In this document: in pieces, positions 10,701-17,961 of the stretch
Numbering within the stretch: the first letter of the stretch is position 1
Layout of the letters: each line of letters starts with the position of its first letter
From: an uncultured Bacteriovorax sp.
Lineage (GTDB): Bacteria > Bdellovibrionota > Bacteriovoracia > Bacteriovoracales > Bacteriovoracaceae
Assembly: GCA_946480715.1 (NCBI GenBank)
Contig: CAMLKK010000019.1
Coordinates: 1-54,953 of the forward strand
Direction of reading: 5' to 3'
DNA: 54,953 bases
Notes under the pieces: generated by a model
What the model was told of the DNA's origin: nothing
The model's input: only the letters and a program-made list of their open reading frames with translations
Databases searched by the model: none
Translations under genes and position numbers: made by a program

Positions 10701-13700
10701 AGTTTATTGTTGGGGAACAAATACCAACGGACGACTCGGTGATAACTCGACAACTATACGCTACATTCCAGTTCAAGTAAGAGATGTTCCTGGTACTGGT
10801 TATCTTTCAAATATTATGGCGATCTCTGCCGGTAATGATCACGCTTGCGCAGTTAATACAACAGGTGATGTCTTCTGCTGGGGAACAAATGCCAGTGGTC
10901 AGTTAGGTGATAACACGACGGTGGCGAAACAAATTCCTGTGCAAGTTAAAGGTGTTGGTAACGTTGGTACATTAGCATCGATAGTTGCAATCAGTGCAGG
11001 TAAGGCCCATACGTGCGCGCGCTCAAGCTCAGGAACAGCTTACTGTTGGGGATTGGGTACAAGTTATCAGTTGGGTGATGGAACAAACGTAAGTAAATCA
11101 GTTCCAGTTGTTGTAACAGGTTTATCAAATGTAACTTCTATATCTGCCGGCGATGTCCACTCATGTGCGGTCACAAATGCTGGAGCCGCTTATTGTTGGG
11201 GTGCGAACACGAACGGTGCCGTGGGTGACAACACTGTTGCAACTAAGACAACGGCCACTCAAGTAAAAGGTGTAGGTGGTTCTGGAACACTTGATAACGT
11301 CATCTCAATTTCTACGAGTACAATAGCTGGATCATCACATACATGTGCAGTGAATGCTTCTCGAAATGTTTTCTGTTGGGGTACAAACACCAACGGACAG
11401 TTGGGTGATAACTCAACAACTCAAAGAAATGCGCCTGTTCAGGTTAGAGCGACAGACGGTGTGGCGAATCTCTCAAATATCATTAGTGTTTCCGCTGGTT
11501 CAAGCAATACTTGCGGTCTTTCAGATGATGGATATATGTATTGTTGGGGACTCAATACGACTTGGCAGTTAGGTGATCAAACAACAACTCAAAGAAATAT
11601 TCCGGTAAAAGTAAAAGAAAATAATTCTGTGTTCACTCAAATATCAGCGGAAGGTGAAAACTTCCAGTGTGGTATCTCAAATGAGAAAGTTTATTGTTGG
11701 GGATTAGGAACTTCTGGGCAGCTAGGTGATGGAACATCAACATCTAGAACTATGCCTACTTTAATCCCTACATTAAGTGGAGTTAAAAAAGTCTCTACTG
11801 GTTGGGCAAGTGCGTGTGCCGTTCTCAATGCGGGAACAGTTCACTGTTGGGGGGTGAATACATACGGGCAGCTTGGTGATGGAACAACAACAAATAGAAG
11901 TGCACCTGTTCAGGTTTCTGGAATTACAAATGCAACAGATGTGTCTACTTCTGGAAATCATACTTGTGCCGTTACACCTACAGGTTCTTATTGTTGGGGT
12001 TACAACAATTACGGACAACTCGGAGATGGAACTTCTACGAATAGATCTACTCCTGGTCTGATTCCAGGTGGGCATGTGTTTACCCAAATTAGTGCAGCCA
12101 CAGGAAAAAATTATTCTAGTGCAGATCATACCTGCGGACTCAATTCAGCAGGAGCCGTTCTCTGCTGGGGATATGGAGCTCAAGGGCAGATAGGTGATGG
12201 TGCAAATACGACTCGAAACGTCCCAACTCCCGTTACAACACTTACTTCTGGTGTAACTTATATACATGCAAATGCGGACTCAACATGCGCTATAACGAGT
12301 ACAGCGCAAGGGTATTGTTGGGGGCATCACTATTCGGCTGCAGGCTACAGTGCCACTTTAGGAAATACGCCAACTCTTAGATGGGCATCGGGAGTAACTA
12401 GTATATCTGCTGGTGGCTTTGATCAATGTGCTGTCGTAAACAAATCTGTTCAATGTTACAATTATGCTTCAACTTATCCTTACAGTGGAAGTGGTGGGGC
12501 CAATTTAAAAGATATTGTCTCCGTTTCGGCCAGCCAACATTACTACACAAAACTTTGTGCTCTGAGAGCTAATGGTAGTCTCTACTGTTGGGGTTATGAT
12601 GGCTATGGTACGTTCCACTTTGGTACTGCAAGTAACATTTATGTTCCAACAATTGTAGCAATCGCTCCGAGTACAAGTAACTCTCTGACAAATATTACAG
12701 TCGGTGAAGCACACACATGCGGAATTTTAAATGGTATCACTCAATGCTGGGGAACAAGTACAACAGGGGCACTTGGATCAGGCGGAACAACGTCTCTTAC
12801 TCCAACACCAGTTCTTGTACAATCAAATAACTCTCTTCTCATTAGTCAAACTTCAGTAAGTGCAGGTGCAACTCATACATGTTCACTTTCAAATATTGGT
12901 GAAGTTTATTGTTGGGGTGATAACACTTACGGACGCCTCGGAAACAATTCGGTTGTTTCGACAACAAAAGCAATCAAAGTATTAGGTGAAGGTGGTATTG
13001 GTTACATCACAGGGGCCACAAGCTTAGCGGTTGGTTACCGTCACAATTGTGTTGTTAAATCCGGTGAAGTTTTCTGTTGGGGTTATAACTCAAACGGACA
13101 GCTTGGTATTGATTCAACTATGACTATGGGTTCGGCCACGAAAGTTGTTGGTGTCGATGGAGTTGGAAATCTCTCAGGCGCAACTGCAGTCACCGCTGGT
13201 CGAGCGCACACGTGTGCTCTTAAATCAGGAAACGTTTATTGTTGGGGTAGCAATCAGTATGGACAATTAGGAGCGAACACCGCTGTTCCATCATCGAATA
13301 CACCAGTGAAAGTTGTGAGTGTTTCTGGTGTTGGTTCTCTTTCAAACGTAACTGCTATTGCAGCAGGCTCTTACCATACATGTGCCCTTGCTTCTGGTAT
13401 CACATATTGTTGGGGATTAAATTCTTCTCAACAATTAGGTAATGGAACAACTCAAGACATGAGTTATCCTGTGGGTGTTATGAACTCTGATTTCATTACG
13501 CTTACTGGAGTGACTCAACTTAGTTCCGGTGCACGACATACATGTGCGATCACAAGTATTGGTGAAACGTACTGTTGGGGTGCAGGGAACTTAGGTCAGC
13601 TTGGACTGAATTCAACTCTCGATGCCGGTGCGGCCACAAAAGTTGTGGGCCTTGGTGGCGTTGGTAATTTAACTTCCAATTCTGTGGGAACTGGATCGTC

Positions 13701-13857
13701 TTCGAATCACTCTTGCGCGATCAGTACTGATCAGACTAATATTTATTGTTGGGGATCAGGTGGAAGTGGTCAGATGGGGAATGGAACAAGTCCATTAGCT
13801 CAAACAATTCCGACTCCGTTTAGTTATTCATCGATCCTGTATTTACTCGTGAGATAA
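4750..13857 (+). CDS. Giant lipoprotein: 17 Ig-like repeats plus 21 RCC1 repeats
   Basis: 3,035 residues from the ATG at 4750 (AAAGG upstream; a TTG at 4723 is the alternative). The start MRHFVYHTLLV continues to a lipobox LLQSC, so the protein is lipid-anchored and probably displayed on the outer membrane. Nucleotides about 4870-9140 encode 13 Ig-like repeats, each with two Cys (a G-x-C near the start and FYSDSxC in mid-repeat). About 9160-10480 encode four filamin/Ig-like repeats of a second type opening KLAFTTQPS. From about 10490 to the end there are 21 RCC1 repeats of the form HTCAV...VYCWGxNxxGQLGDG, with paired Cys in nearly every repeat (the thirteenth is degenerate). Function unknown; size and display suggest adhesion or cell contact. 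The FKBP gene starts 7 bases later. Confidence 0.9.
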   Translation: MRHFVYHTLLVTIILLLQSCKDMSSLTATGSKAIDKLVEETDTTTLTLAMSAPAVVEVNQCVPLVIALKNANGEQVAAPANYTVNVSGDTASLYGNSSCSTMLTSSVTIAKNSLSKIIYVRPLSNQGHIFELQETDALVKPVSFILSVTNPVVNIEALKISVSGPSSLNAGQCRSYVATLQNASGMNKNATSSIALAMSGAGTGGSFYSGSNCSGAPVTTVSIASGSSFIPFSYKNTVSENVNLVLDTPAGSDIQSGNISVQIAALSTSTPTQLVLTGPSSVTAGACSGPVVVRSVDGLFNSSVTAANLPLTISGGAGFSIFSDASCTVALPSPQINAATSSTSFYFIVATAGNYVLAADDGASLTDASMSVAATASSGSAPVKLTISGPVSVQATDCSSAFIVKTTNGSGVEAAVTALTAVNLGGKGSGDFYSDSGCTTTISSLSFATGDSSKPFYYKGNNVANLVFNVDDAGPLTPASTSVSIVPDAPSQLAVTGSATMTLGECRAYTVTARDPNGFASAVGSPTSVNLTGAGAGAFYSDSSCVTSTSSLIINAGQTASLFYYKSPSAAAVTLSADNSGVLTTGTFGVTVDPLPYTKVVFSRPALTAGVCTAVTVSLKDSLNNTATATGAVGVNFSSTGSATFHNTSNCLAAPIVSSTIPMGQSSITIYVKDAVAESVTLGLSATALTSDSWTASVTAAANNRLILTGPATNSVGSCVGYDLRLEDSLGNLSPASSSTTVNFSGLSNARFYSDVNCTTLASSITIPAASSLTQIYLKGTSAESITIGASSGGLTAASKAVSLIAGTSNKIIMTAANSALAGSCNAVTVTIQDELNNPIAQGSNVAVTLSGNGSGSFYTTSACSVVTSTVTVLSGNSSAQVWFASNVPGSFTLTSQAASLFDGTKAFTVNPNAPTKLVMTGSATTTTGTCTPYSVTLQDTLNNLSPAGVAKTLNFSGGLAGAFYSDSSCLLSASSLSLSSTQTTAQIYYKATAAQTPNLTVDDAGLPDLVSSVLPITVTSSGGSATLALKINGAAGITTNNCVPYAVMTTDSSGVSTNVSSNLSVTLGGGGTGTFYSDSGCSTSSSTVTINNGTSLSYIYYQTNSPQNLVFAATATGASAYTFPVAVSAATTSGPSRLTLAGNTSIHTAACIPYILSLADANGNSVNASSNVTVTLSGKGTGDFFTEDTCTASASGSVTISSGTSYTGIYYKNASAQNVNFVAQSTGLSNGTISVAITNANLPASLALKISGSTSIATNTCVPYAVMTTDAGGVSTNVSSNTTVTMAGKGSGDFYSDSGCTTTSATTTISSGTSLAYIYYRAAAAQNLVFSASATGASLNTLPVAVTSTTNAAAASRLTLAGSTSIITNECIPYIISVADSNGNSVNATANTTVTLLGDGAGDFYTNDTCTTSASGSTTVSAGASYSTVYYKNATVQNLIFIAQSSGLSNGTLPVSVSSATNGATAGPAVKLAFTAQPSAVASTNEVLATQPIVTVQDSNNNVAFTSSATITLGAYTDSGCTMSAGAVIAATSNPINASGGVANFTGVNLTSAQVVYLRASSPGLASACSTAIQVYPSVAAKLAFTTQPSTTAVAGVALSTQPQVSVLNHTNQVVTNAINSVSVQAYSDSTCTTLATGTFGLTNNNIIPSSGVATFAGINYNIASTIYLKATSSGLTSACSSGITVSPAPAYQIGIYYQPASSGKAGDNFSLTARLYDSFGNASLSTHNLSLTAYKTSNCSGATSTITGNTATTTLGTATFNSIVFSEASTMSLKVSDTTDNTVLETCSSAIIVDGGAPSKLIFSTQPSPTVQVYVSLATNPAVMVQDAFNNQVRSSTNPITLSAYTDSGCSTTPVTGTLTTQYATVNPTGGIATFNSVTYSKEEVIYLKATSPGLTSACSNAITLVSLASKIATRGDSTCGLINGGVKCWGQNTDAQLGEGSTGKTPYPAEVIDPSGTGNLSGVTDITLGLNFGCALTTARTVYCWGTNTNGRLGDNSTTIRYIPVQVRDVPGTGYLSNIMAISAGNDHACAVNTTGDVFCWGTNASGQLGDNTTVAKQIPVQVKGVGNVGTLASIVAISAGKAHTCARSSSGTAYCWGLGTSYQLGDGTNVSKSVPVVVTGLSNVTSISAGDVHSCAVTNAGAAYCWGANTNGAVGDNTVATKTTATQVKGVGGSGTLDNVISISTSTIAGSSHTCAVNASRNVFCWGTNTNGQLGDNSTTQRNAPVQVRATDGVANLSNIISVSAGSSNTCGLSDDGYMYCWGLNTTWQLGDQTTTQRNIPVKVKENNSVFTQISAEGENFQCGISNEKVYCWGLGTSGQLGDGTSTSRTMPTLIPTLSGVKKVSTGWASACAVLNAGTVHCWGVNTYGQLGDGTTTNRSAPVQVSGITNATDVSTSGNHTCAVTPTGSYCWGYNNYGQLGDGTSTNRSTPGLIPGGHVFTQISAATGKNYSSADHTCGLNSAGAVLCWGYGAQGQIGDGANTTRNVPTPVTTLTSGVTYIHANADSTCAITSTAQGYCWGHHYSAAGYSATLGNTPTLRWASGVTSISAGGFDQCAVVNKSVQCYNYASTYPYSGSGGANLKDIVSVSASQHYYTKLCALRANGSLYCWGYDGYGTFHFGTASNIYVPTIVAIAPSTSNSLTNITVGEAHTCGILNGITQCWGTSTTGALGSGGTTSLTPTPVLVQSNNSLLISQTSVSAGATHTCSLSNIGEVYCWGDNTYGRLGNNSVVSTTKAIKVLGEGGIGYITGATSLAVGYRHNCVVKSGEVFCWGYNSNGQLGIDSTMTMGSATKVVGVDGVGNLSGATAVTAGRAHTCALKSGNVYCWGSNQYGQLGANTAVPSSNTPVKVVSVSGVGSLSNVTAIAAGSYHTCALASGITYCWGLNSSQQLGNGTTQDMSYPVGVMNSDFITLTGVTQLSSGARHTCAITSIGETYCWGAGNLGQLGLNSTLDAGAATKVVGLGGVGNLTSNSVGTGSSSNHSCAISTDQTNIYCWGSGGSGQMGNGTSPLAQTIPTPFSYSSILYLLVR
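7825..9140 (+). repeat. Tandem duplication of a two-repeat Ig module
   Basis: Inside the giant lipoprotein, Ig repeats 10 and 12 (each with CVPYAVMTTD and GVSTNVSSN) are much closer to each other than to their neighbours, and so are repeats 11 and 13 (SRLTLAG and CIPYI). The pattern ABAB means a block of about 655 bases was duplicated in tandem, with the boundary near 8483. Protein-level similarity is clear; the DNA has already diverged at many third positions. Confidence 0.75.
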
Positions 13858-13864
13858 AAGTTTT

Positions 13865-14296
13865 ATGTCGAAGAAAAAAATATTCATATCCGCAGTCGCC
13901 CTCCTTGTTATCGCAGGGGTCGGCTACTACGGATATGAACTCTCAAAAGTTCGCATTGAAGAACGTCTGGAAGGAATCGGTTCTACCGGTGTTCAAAACG
14001 GACAGTCAGTTGTTTTTGATTATCGCGGATTTCTCTATGATGAAAAGGCCCCGCAAAATCTTGGTCGCGAATTCGATTCGTCATACAAACGACATGAACC
14101 CATGAAGGCCGTTGTAGGGGCAAAACAAGTTATTCCAGGTCTTGATAAGGCCCTTTTAGGAATGAAGCCAGGCGGGCAGAGAAAAGTAACGATAGCACCA
14201 TCTATGGGATATGGAGCGACTGGTGCTGGTGACGGCCTTGTTCCACCCAACTCGAAACTCGTCTACATCATCGAACTTCGCTCAATACAGCTCTAG
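13865..14296 (+). CDS. Membrane-anchored FKBP-type peptidyl-prolyl isomerase
   Basis: 143 residues. An N-terminal hydrophobic segment (IFISAVALLVIAGVGYYGY) without an obvious signal-peptidase site suggests a membrane anchor with the catalytic domain in the periplasm. The rest is one FKBP domain: VVFDYRGFLYD, REFDSSY, the VIPGLDKALLGMKPG core, GYGATG, and the final strand LVYIIELRSIQL. The family speeds cis-trans proline isomerisation during folding. It starts 7 bases after the giant lipoprotein, so the pair is probably co-transcribed and the isomerase may help fold that secreted multi-domain partner (inference). Confidence 0.9.
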   Translation: MSKKKIFISAVALLVIAGVGYYGYELSKVRIEERLEGIGSTGVQNGQSVVFDYRGFLYDEKAPQNLGREFDSSYKRHEPMKAVVGAKQVIPGLDKALLGMKPGGQRKVTIAPSMGYGATGAGDGLVPPNSKLVYIIELRSIQL

Positions 14297-14369
14297 CTTT
14301 TCTTGAGATAACTGTAGGCAAATAGTGCGCTTGTTGGTTACTACCTAAGTCCTCGTTTACAATGAATTA

Positions 14370-15335
14370 ATGGTTAAATTTTTGGCAGCATTTTTTGTGC
14401 TCATCTGTGTTTCATTTACTGAAGCTCGCGCTGAAAATTGGCTGACTCTCACATATTCAGCGAAGGCCGGCGATTCACTCAAAAGCATCATTCTTTATTT
14501 TTTAGAGCCAGGTCTTCCTCATCACAAAGCTAATAAAACGCTGAAGATGACGATGTATAAAAATCCAGACATCAAAGTTTGGAATCCACTCACGAACGAT
14601 GCCGTTTTTAAAATTTATTTTGATCCAACGATCGTGAATGCGAAACGTTTCAAAGAATACTATTTTGAATCAAAGAAAAAATCTGCTCATCACTTATCGA
14701 TTTCTAGTATTCCTTCCATTGGATATTTTTCTCAATCAAACGCCACGGGCTTTACCGTCAAGTATAATCAAATTTCTTTTTTCTCTCTCGGTGTGAACTA
14801 TACATATGCGCCTCTTCGCTATAATTTAAGTTTCAACGGTAGTGTTTATTATTCGACTATCTCAGCGGCGACCAATCAAATTAACGGTGCCAATAGTTCA
14901 GTGAGCATTCCTGGAGAGTATGGTGTTACTCTTTATGGAACTTTTTTTCCACGAGATCGCATTTCGTATTACACTGGTATTGATTACGAGAGTTTTTCAA
15001 GTTTCAATCTGGAAAACATCACAGTTCGCAACACTGTGAGTGTTGATAACAATTCTGCGATCTATCTAACCGCTGGTTTAAATTTCAGACCTGCTTTCGC
15101 CCGCAAGCTTATGTTTAAGACTTCCATTTCAAAAAGTTTGATCACTAACAATTCGAGCGCGGCGAACGCAACAAGAGAAGTTGATATCAGTGGATATAAA
15201 ATTCTTTTCTTTGTGAATTATATGTTGAATGAAAAATGGTCTACACACGCCATGTTCAAATCGCACAATTTCAGCGGTGACAATGAGCTTTCCATCAATC
15301 GTTTTGGATTAGGTGTTGGTTACAGCTTCTTTTAG
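14370..15335 (+). CDS. Outer-membrane beta-barrel protein with LysM-like N-terminus
   Basis: 321 residues with a signal peptide (MVKFLAAFFVLICVSFTEARA). The next ~70 residues (YSAKAGDSLKSI, then NPDIKVWNPLT and an FKIYF strand) follow the LysM pattern of a GDSL turn, an NP-I segment and a closing strand. From about residue 110 to the end, alternating polar/aromatic strands and a C-terminal Phe (GVGYSFF) are typical of outer-membrane barrels. A peptidoglycan-binding plug joined to a small barrel is the likely design; the function is unknown. The stop overlaps the convergent dehydrogenase gene by 4 bases. Confidence 0.7.
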   Translation: MVKFLAAFFVLICVSFTEARAENWLTLTYSAKAGDSLKSIILYFLEPGLPHHKANKTLKMTMYKNPDIKVWNPLTNDAVFKIYFDPTIVNAKRFKEYYFESKKKSAHHLSISSIPSIGYFSQSNATGFTVKYNQISFFSLGVNYTYAPLRYNLSFNGSVYYSTISAATNQINGANSSVSIPGEYGVTLYGTFFPRDRISYYTGIDYESFSSFNLENITVRNTVSVDNNSAIYLTAGLNFRPAFARKLMFKTSISKSLITNNSSAANATREVDISGYKILFFVNYMLNEKWSTHAMFKSHNFSGDNELSINRFGLGVGYSFF

Positions 15336-16276
15336 TTAATGAAAAAGCCTTCTGCTTTATTTCCCTTTAATCCATTGATGATATTTTTAGCGGCCCTTTC
15401 GGCCATCGCCTGACGTGCTTCAAATGTTGCTGAACCAATGTGGGGGAGGATCATGCAATTATCAAGTGTAAAGAGTTTATGATCTTTTGGAAGCGGTTCA
15501 GGTTCTGTGACGTCTAATCCTGCAGCAAAAATCTTTTTTGTCTTTAAAGCATCGTAGAGAGCGTCTTGATCTATGAGTTCACCACGACCTGTATTGACCA
15601 GAATGCAATTTGATTTCATGAGGGCAAATTCTTTTGTTGATAAAAGTTTACGAGTTCGATCAGTGAGGGGAGTATGCAGTGAAATGAAATCACTGTTACG
15701 TAAAAGATTTTCTAAATCTGTTTCGATGTTTTTACTGCTCACTGAAAGCACTTTCATCTTGAAGGCGCCTACACACATCTCCGCAAATCGTTTTCCAATT
15801 CTCCCATGACCTATGACCCCTAATGTTTTGCCTTGGAGACCATGCCCCAGGAAGCCCATTGGTTCCCATTTTTTCCATTCTCCTTCAGAGGCATTTATCT
15901 GCGCGGCCTTAAAGTTTCGAGCACACGCGACCATGAGGCCAAAGGCGATCTCGGCCGTCGCTTCCGTTAAAACATCTGGTGTATTTCCTACCAGAATGCC
16001 TTTTTCTGAAGCCTTGGTTACGTCAATGTTATTGGTCCCCACCGCAAAGTTAGAGACCACACGTAGGTGTTTATTGGTCTCAAAAAAAGCCGCATCCAGT
16101 TTGTCTGTAAGCATGGAAATCACCGCAATTGAGCGTGAAGCGAGAGCTCTGAGTTCGTCTGGCGTAAGCGGGCAATGGCCCTCGTGAGAAAGGACTTCAT
16201 ATCCTTCTTTCTCCAGCAATTCTCGAGCGATAGCGGGAATCTTTTGAGTGATAAGAACACGTTTTTCGTTATTCAT
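15332..16276 (-). CDS. D-isomer-specific 2-hydroxyacid dehydrogenase (glyoxylate/hydroxypyruvate reductase-like)
   Basis: 314 residues, full length for the family. The Rossmann dinucleotide motif is GVIGHGRIGKR. The catalytic set is Arg in VNTGRGELID, Glu in TEPEPLP and His in PHIGSAT, and the substrate loop is FAVGTNNIDV. These enzymes reduce 2-keto acids such as glyoxylate or hydroxypyruvate with NAD(P)H in the cytosol. The residue after the first Rossmann strand reads VSSKN, which gives no clear NAD or NADP preference. The gene stands alone: convergent with the barrel gene and divergent from the first subtilase. Confidence 0.88.
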   Translation of the reverse strand: MNNEKRVLITQKIPAIARELLEKEGYEVLSHEGHCPLTPDELRALASRSIAVISMLTDKLDAAFFETNKHLRVVSNFAVGTNNIDVTKASEKGILVGNTPDVLTEATAEIAFGLMVACARNFKAAQINASEGEWKKWEPMGFLGHGLQGKTLGVIGHGRIGKRFAEMCVGAFKMKVLSVSSKNIETDLENLLRNSDFISLHTPLTDRTRKLLSTKEFALMKSNCILVNTGRGELIDQDALYDALKTKKIFAAGLDVTEPEPLPKDHKLFTLDNCMILPHIGSATFEARQAMAERAAKNIINGLKGNKAEGFFIN

Positions 16277-16422
16277 AGTATGACCTAATTAAGTATTTTC
16301 TGTTTGCCTATAAAAAATAGTCGGACCTTAAAAAAAATTGAGATTTTTACCTATTGGTGATAATTTGCCCCGACTTTGAAGGACATTATCCCTCAAGTTT
16401 CAATAATGAGAAAGGAGCCACA

Positions 16423-17799
16423 GTGAAAAAATTAATCTTATCTGCAACCTTACTTCAATTGGCGACAGCGAACGCTTCGATCGTCGCAATCATGGATTCG
16501 GGAACAGATATTTCCCACAAAGAACTTGCTCCTAAAGCATGGGTTAACAAAAAAGAAATCGCGGGCAGCGACGTTGATAATGATGGTTCAGGTCTTCCTG
16601 GTGACATCAATGGTTGGGACTTCACTGAAAATTCTCCAAAAGTTTTCAACGATAAATACAATCACCTCATTACTTCAGATGTAAAAAAATTCTACCAACT
16701 TATTGGTAAGATGGATTTAGGAACGATCAACCAAATGGAATACGCTTGGTTGAAATCAGCTGCTGAAAATGAAAAATTCAGAAATCAAGCTGACTTCATC
16801 GGTTCATACGCTCACGGAACTCACGTTGCTGGTATCGCTGCTAAAGGTGTGGCGAAAGCACAAGTTCTTTCAATGAAAATTCTTCCAACAGTCTACCAAG
16901 AAGTTCTAGGTCCTGTTGCAGCAGAGCCTCTTCAATATGAACTTTTCGAAACAGACACGACGATTGAACAATTAAAAGAAGAATTAGTTCAAGTTGCTCT
17001 TTCACAAACAAGTGAAATGGCAGCTATGTCAGGATACCTTGCTCACCATAAAGTTGATGTTGTTAACCAATCATTTGGTATTGGTACAAATCAAGCAGTA
17101 AACATGATTTACTCTGCATTCGTTTCAACAATTAAGCGCGTTCCAACTGAAGCTGAACTAGTTGATCTTTATGTTGCATACTTTGGAACTCTTCTTTCTT
17201 CTGGAGAAGAAATCTTCAAAGCCTCTTCTGAAACACTTTTCATCGTAGCAGCTGGTAACGATGGATCTGATAACGATAAACTTCCAGACTATCCATCAAC
17301 AATTGAAGCTGAAAACAAAATCGTTGTTGCTGCAACTTTGGGTTACTCAGCACTTGCTGAATTCTCAAACTACGGTGCTACAAAAGTTGAAGTCGCTGCT
17401 CCAGGTGTTGCGATCGATTCAACAGCTCCAGCTCAAAACTACCTTCCAATGTCGGGAACATCTCAGGCAGCACCATTCGTAACGAATGCTATTGCTCAAG
17501 TTAAAGACATGAACCCAGGGCTTAAAGCAGCGGCCATTAAGAAAATTATTCTTTCGACTGTTGATAAAAAATCATGGTTAGAAGGAAAAGTTGTTACTTC
17601 GGGGATTGTTAATAAAGCTCGCGCTCTTAAAGCAGCGGAACTTTCGAGAACTATTCCACTTGATCAGGCCATCTCTCAAGCACGCGCAATCATCGCAGAT
17701 GTACCTGTTCAAAAATCTTTTGTTAACAAACTTAAAGGGATGACGCTAAAAATTAAGCCAGTTCGTCCAAGTCTTCTTGTTAAAAAACCGATTCTTTAA
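16423..17799 (+). CDS. Secreted subtilisin-like (S8) protease, no propeptide
   Basis: 458 residues. The start is GTG at 16423, supported by AAGGAG 5-6 bases upstream and an immediate signal peptide (about 18 residues, ending ATANA). The triad is complete: Asp in IVAIMDSG (about 24), His in AHGTHVAG (about 131), Ser in MSGTSQAAP (about 344), with the oxyanion Asn in AAGNDGSDND. A VDNDGSGLPGDINGWDF segment matches the calcium-loop region of bacterial subtilases. The catalytic Asp lies only a few residues after the predicted signal cleavage, so the usual I9 folding propeptide is absent. About 80 residues follow the last catalytic motif. Tandem paralogue at 17962. Confidence 0.9.
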   Translation: MKKLILSATLLQLATANASIVAIMDSGTDISHKELAPKAWVNKKEIAGSDVDNDGSGLPGDINGWDFTENSPKVFNDKYNHLITSDVKKFYQLIGKMDLGTINQMEYAWLKSAAENEKFRNQADFIGSYAHGTHVAGIAAKGVAKAQVLSMKILPTVYQEVLGPVAAEPLQYELFETDTTIEQLKEELVQVALSQTSEMAAMSGYLAHHKVDVVNQSFGIGTNQAVNMIYSAFVSTIKRVPTEAELVDLYVAYFGTLLSSGEEIFKASSETLFIVAAGNDGSDNDKLPDYPSTIEAENKIVVAATLGYSALAEFSNYGATKVEVAAPGVAIDSTAPAQNYLPMSGTSQAAPFVTNAIAQVKDMNPGLKAAAIKKIILSTVDKKSWLEGKVVTSGIVNKARALKAAELSRTIPLDQAISQARAIIADVPVQKSFVNKLKGMTLKIKPVRPSLLVKKPIL

Positions 17800-17834
17800 T
17801 TCTCACTTACCTGCAATTAGGCGAAAAATACTGC

Positions 17835-17868
17835 AAGGCGCTCCAAATGGAGCGCCTTTTTTGTTTTT
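17835..17868 (+). terminator. Rho-independent terminator after first subtilase
   Basis: Perfect 10-bp stem AAGGCGCTCC / GGAGCGCCTT with an AAAT loop and a T-rich tail. It separates the two subtilase genes, which are therefore likely to be transcribed separately. Confidence 0.92.
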
Positions 17869-17961
17869 AGTAAGAAAGTGTCAGAAACATTCTCCTAGGC
17901 AAGCTCTTTCATCGGGGGTCATAATAATCTCTTGTGATAACACTTCAAGGAGAATGAGATC

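Noticed and set aside
4870..13850. CRISPR-like or satellite repeats
   Set aside because: The periodicity is protein-level domain repetition with diverged DNA; there are no short identical repeats with unique spacers.
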